Assembly: GCF_002786325.1 (NCBI RefSeq)
Contig: NZ_PGTB01000004.1
Location: forward strand, 52,696 to 116,695
DNA from: Pseudooceanicola lipolyticus
GTDB lineage: Bacteria > Pseudomonadota > Alphaproteobacteria > Rhodobacterales > Rhodobacteraceae
Reading direction: 5' to 3'
Length of the DNA stretch: 64,000 bases
The notes under the pieces are model-generated. The model searched no databases. It saw only the letters and a program-made list of their open reading frames with translations, and was not told the DNA's origin. A program made the position numbers and the translations under genes. Of the stretch, positions 61,605-64,000 are shown piece by piece; position 1 is the first letter of the stretch; every line of letters starts with the position of its first letter.

Positions 61605-61802
61605 GCATATATCCTTGTTGACCGGCGCCTTATAGGGCGGCGCGCGCTTCAATCCAAGCGCCGCGCGACGCAAACTTCGCGCCTGTCCCCCGCGGCCCAC
61701 AGCGGCGCCCGCACGGCGGGCGAAGGGGATTGCACGCGGCACCGGCGCGTGCCAGCTTGGAGCCGGCCCCCGATATGGCCCAGACTTGCCGAAGAGTGCC
61801 CG

Positions 61803-62042
61803 ATGACCACCTGCGTTTTCATCCAGATCCGCTGCAAACCCGGAACCACCTATACGGTTGCCGAGGATATCGCCCTGCGCGAGATCCATTCCGAACTGTA
61901 TTCGACCAGCGGCGAATATGACCTGCTGATGAAACTCTACATCCCGCAGGGCGAGGATGTGGGCAAGTTCATCAACGACCATCTGCTGGTGATTCCGAAT
62001 ATCGAACGCTCGCTGACGACGATGACCTACAAGGTGTTCTGA
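61803..62042 (+). CDS. Stand-alone AsnC/Lrp-type ligand-binding (RAM) domain
   Basis: A 79-residue protein corresponding to only the C-terminal RAM domain of Lrp/AsnC regulators ([41 protein letters not shown] ... [17 protein letters not shown]). The DNA-binding helix-turn-helix is absent. Such stand-alone domains bind amino acids or modulate full-length Lrp proteins. Its placement divergent from hisB suggests a link to amino acid metabolism, as an inference. Confidence 0.88.
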   Translation: MTTCVFIQIRCKPGTTYTVAEDIALREIHSELYSTSGEYDLLMKLYIPQGEDVGKFINDHLLVIPNIERSLTTMTYKVF

Positions 62043-62111
62043 CCGGGCCGTGGGACCGACACGCTCCAATCTCCGCGATCGACGCCGCGCTCTTTGGCCG
62101 GGAGGCGGCCG

Positions 62112-63737
62112 GTGAGCGTTGCGGCAGGCTGGTTCGACCGGGTCTTTGTCGATCTCGGGCGGCAGATGCGCTGGTCGTTCCTGCCGCCGCTGATGGTCTA
62201 TTTCTCCTACGGGGTGTCGGGGCTGACGGCGATTGTCGGCACCTTCTTCGTCAAGGATTACCTGGGATTGTCGGCGGCCTTCCTGGCCGGGCTGACCTTC
62301 TGGGCCGGCATACCCTGGGCGCTGAAAATGCCGCTGGGGCACCTGGTGGACCTCATCTGGCGCTGGAAGGCGGCTCTGATCTTCCTGGGCGCCGGCCTGA
62401 TCGCCGCCAGCCTGGGCATCATGTACCTGCTGATCAGCCAGACCGCGATGATGGAGCAGATCCTGCCGCGGTCGGCCTGGTATGTGATGGCGGTGATTCT
62501 GGCGCCCTGCGGCTATGTGGTGCAGGACGCGGTGGCCGATGCGATGTCGGTCGAGGCGGTGCCGGTGGTGGACGATCACGGCAAGCCGATCCCCGAGGAC
62601 GAGTCCAAGGCGATGCATACCACGATGCAGACGCTGGGCCGGTTCGCGCTGATCAGCGGCACCGTGGCGGTGGCGCTGCTGAACATCATCATGTTCGCCG
62701 GGGCCGAAGATCTTCCGCAGGCCGAGAAGCGCGCGATCTATGCACAAATCTACCTGATCGCCCTGGCGATCCCGGTGCTGTCGGTGTCGGGGGTCCTACT
62801 GGCGGCGATCGAGCGGCGGATGCGGGCGGCGGCGATGCGGGCGCGCGGGGTCGACGAGGCGGCGATCAACTCTGCCTTTGCCCGGCCGGGCGAGCCGCCC
62901 GAGATCAACCACTGGTATTTCACCGGCGGCCTGGCCTTCGTGGTGCTGACACTGGTTCTGGGCCTGGGCCAGGTGCCCTTCGCGCAGGAGCTGATCTTTG
63001 CCGGGTCGATGGCGGTAGTGGTGTTCCTGATGTTGCAGCTGACCCGGTCGCTGACCCCGCGCCAGGCGCGGGCGCTCTTCGGCACCGCGCTGATCATCTT
63101 CGTGTTCCGCGCGGTGCCGCTGCCGGGGCCGGGCTATTCCTGGTTCGCCATCGACGAGCTGCGCTTTGACGAACAGTTCCTGTCGGTGCTGTCGCTCATC
63201 ACCTCGGTGCTGACGCTGGTGGGAATCATCCTGCTGCGGCCGCTTATGGCGAAATGGCCGATCACCAGCATCGTGATCCTGCTGAGCCTGGCGGCGGGCA
63301 TTCTGTCGCTCCCCAATATCGGGCTGTTCTACGGCATTCAGGACTGGACCGCGCCGCGCACCGGCGGGGTGGTCGACGCCCGGTTTATCGCCATCATCGA
63401 CACCGCGGCGGAATCGCCGCTGGGGCAGGTGGCGATGATCCCGATGCTGGCCTGGATCGCCCGCAACGCGCCCGCGCATCTGAAGGCGACGTTTTTCGCC
63501 GTGATGGCCTCGTTCACCAACCTGGCGCTGTCGGCGGCCAGCCTGGGCACGAAATACCTGAACCAGATATTTGAGGTGACACGCGAGGTGCGCGATCCAA
63601 ACAGCGCAACCGTCACGGTTCCGGCGGACTATTCCCAGCTGGGTCCGCTGCTGATCACCGTTGCGGTGATCGGCGTGGCGGCGCCGCTGCTGACCATCGC
63701 GCTGGTGCAACGGTCCCGATTGCGCACGCAGGATTAG
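62112..63737 (+). CDS. Folate-biopterin-transporter-like (FBT/BT1) membrane protein
   Basis: A 541-residue protein with about 12 helices. [14 protein letters not shown] after helix 4 and the long central cytoplasmic loop resemble the FBT/BT1 branch of the major facilitator superfamily. I start at GTG 62112, six bases after GGAGG (62101-62105), not at TTG 62094. The cargo is uncertain; pterins or folates are known for eukaryotic members. Confidence 0.7.
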   Translation: MSVAAGWFDRVFVDLGRQMRWSFLPPLMVYFSYGVSGLTAIVGTFFVKDYLGLSAAFLAGLTFWAGIPWALKMPLGHLVDLIWRWKAALIFLGAGLIAASLGIMYLLISQTAMMEQILPRSAWYVMAVILAPCGYVVQDAVADAMSVEAVPVVDDHGKPIPEDESKAMHTTMQTLGRFALISGTVAVALLNIIMFAGAEDLPQAEKRAIYAQIYLIALAIPVLSVSGVLLAAIERRMRAAAMRARGVDEAAINSAFARPGEPPEINHWYFTGGLAFVVLTLVLGLGQVPFAQELIFAGSMAVVVFLMLQLTRSLTPRQARALFGTALIIFVFRAVPLPGPGYSWFAIDELRFDEQFLSVLSLITSVLTLVGIILLRPLMAKWPITSIVILLSLAAGILSLPNIGLFYGIQDWTAPRTGGVVDARFIAIIDTAAESPLGQVAMIPMLAWIARNAPAHLKATFFAVMASFTNLALSAASLGTKYLNQIFEVTREVRDPNSATVTVPADYSQLGPLLITVAVIGVAAPLLTIALVQRSRLRTQD

Positions 63738-63776
63738 GGCGCCACCGCCACACCGCCCCGTTCCTGAACCGGCGCG

Positions 63777-64000
63777 TTAGATCTGCGCCGCAAGTCCCAG
63801 CAGCAGAACGATTTCTGACAACTGTTGTGCGGCGCCGAGGATGTCGCCGGTCTGTCCGCCGATCTTGCTGCGCGCCGTCGCCGCCAGCAGCAGCACCACG
63901 ACCAGCGCCACCAGGGCCGGCAGCAGCAGCGCCCAGCCGGCAGCAAACAATGCCACCGCGCCGCCCAGCGTCAGCGCGGCGCAGACCGCAACACCGCCCG
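63777..64000 (-). CDS. cobS: Adenosylcobinamide-GDP ribazoletransferase, C-terminal part
   Basis: The minus strand encodes the C-terminal 73 residues of CobS, with the characteristic RSKIGGQTGDILGAAQQL segment before a final hydrophobic helix and TAA stop. The 5' part lies beyond the window. CobS joins the lower ligand to the corrin in cobalamin assembly. It converges on the FBT-like gene. Confidence 0.88.
   Translation of the reverse strand, partial: GGVAVCAALTLGGAVALFAAGWALLLPALVALVVVLLLAATARSKIGGQTGDILGAAQQLSEIVLLLGLAAQI

Overview
The window looks like a chromosomal segment of a marine alphaproteobacterium of the Rhodobacterales (Roseobacter type). This is inferred from GC-rich coding with frequent ATGA/TGATG gene overlaps, three TRAP-related loci beside two large ABC importers, a Rhodobacter-style RpoE/ChrR locus, a scattered his cluster (hisE-hisF / hisA / hisH / hisB), and tRNA-Tyr next to an rlmB-type methyltransferase. 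No insertion sequence, prophage, CRISPR array or origin was recognised.

Region 1 (1-10.4 kb) is one long plus-strand operon. It holds a GlpSTPQ-like carbohydrate/polyol ABC importer with two different ATPases and a 64-residue membrane protein. It continues with split DhaK and DhaL kinase subunits, an LsrF-type aldolase/thiolase and a fused class II aldolase/short-chain dehydrogenase. Together they suggest uptake, phosphorylation and C-C cleavage of an unidentified ketose or deoxyketose. Region 2 (10.6-14.6 kb) has two short-chain dehydrogenases, the tail of a destroyed TRAP permease, a 3-hydroxyacyl-CoA-dehydrogenase-family enzyme and a beta-keto acid cleavage enzyme: a 3-hydroxyacid to 3-ketoacid to acyl-CoA route. 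An orphan HWE-type PAS histidine kinase follows (14.7-16.1 kb).

Region 3 (16.2-38.5 kb) is dominated by amines. A class III aminotransferase and a GabT with an unusual Ala/Lys/Thr-rich head run leftward from a PuuR-like XRE-cupin regulator. Rightward follow a TAXI-TRAP importer, a UspA protein, a nitrilase-family hydrolase, a large Orn/Lys/Arg-type decarboxylase and a stand-alone ATP-grasp enzyme. I read this as the best candidate for an undescribed system: a Puu-like amine pathway in which an ATP-grasp ligase and a nitrilase might replace PuuA and PuuD. After an esterase-like hydrolase, a C45 Ntn hydrolase and a LysR regulator comes a ydcSTUV-patD operon (polyamine-type ABC importer plus gamma-aminobutyraldehyde dehydrogenase).

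Region 4 (38.6-46.4 kb) contains a CPA1 antiporter, a secreted phytase/esterase-like beta-propeller protein, an ABC ATPase truncated at Walker B, and an intact TRAP QMP transporter.

Region 5 (46.5-53.7 kb) reads as a complete RpoE-ChrR (singlet-oxygen type) regulon. It has rpoE-chrR, a flavoprotein-CFA methyltransferase-MFS-DUF3833 operon, and a divergent DUF1365-SDR pair. All three transcription units have a TGATC-N18-TA promoter. Region 6 (53.8-64 kb) is housekeeping: tRNA-Tyr, rlmB, a YHS protein, a possible sRNA, a CoA-binding protein, the his genes with small interspersed genes, a stand-alone AsnC-type ligand domain, an FBT-type transporter and the end of cobS running off the window.
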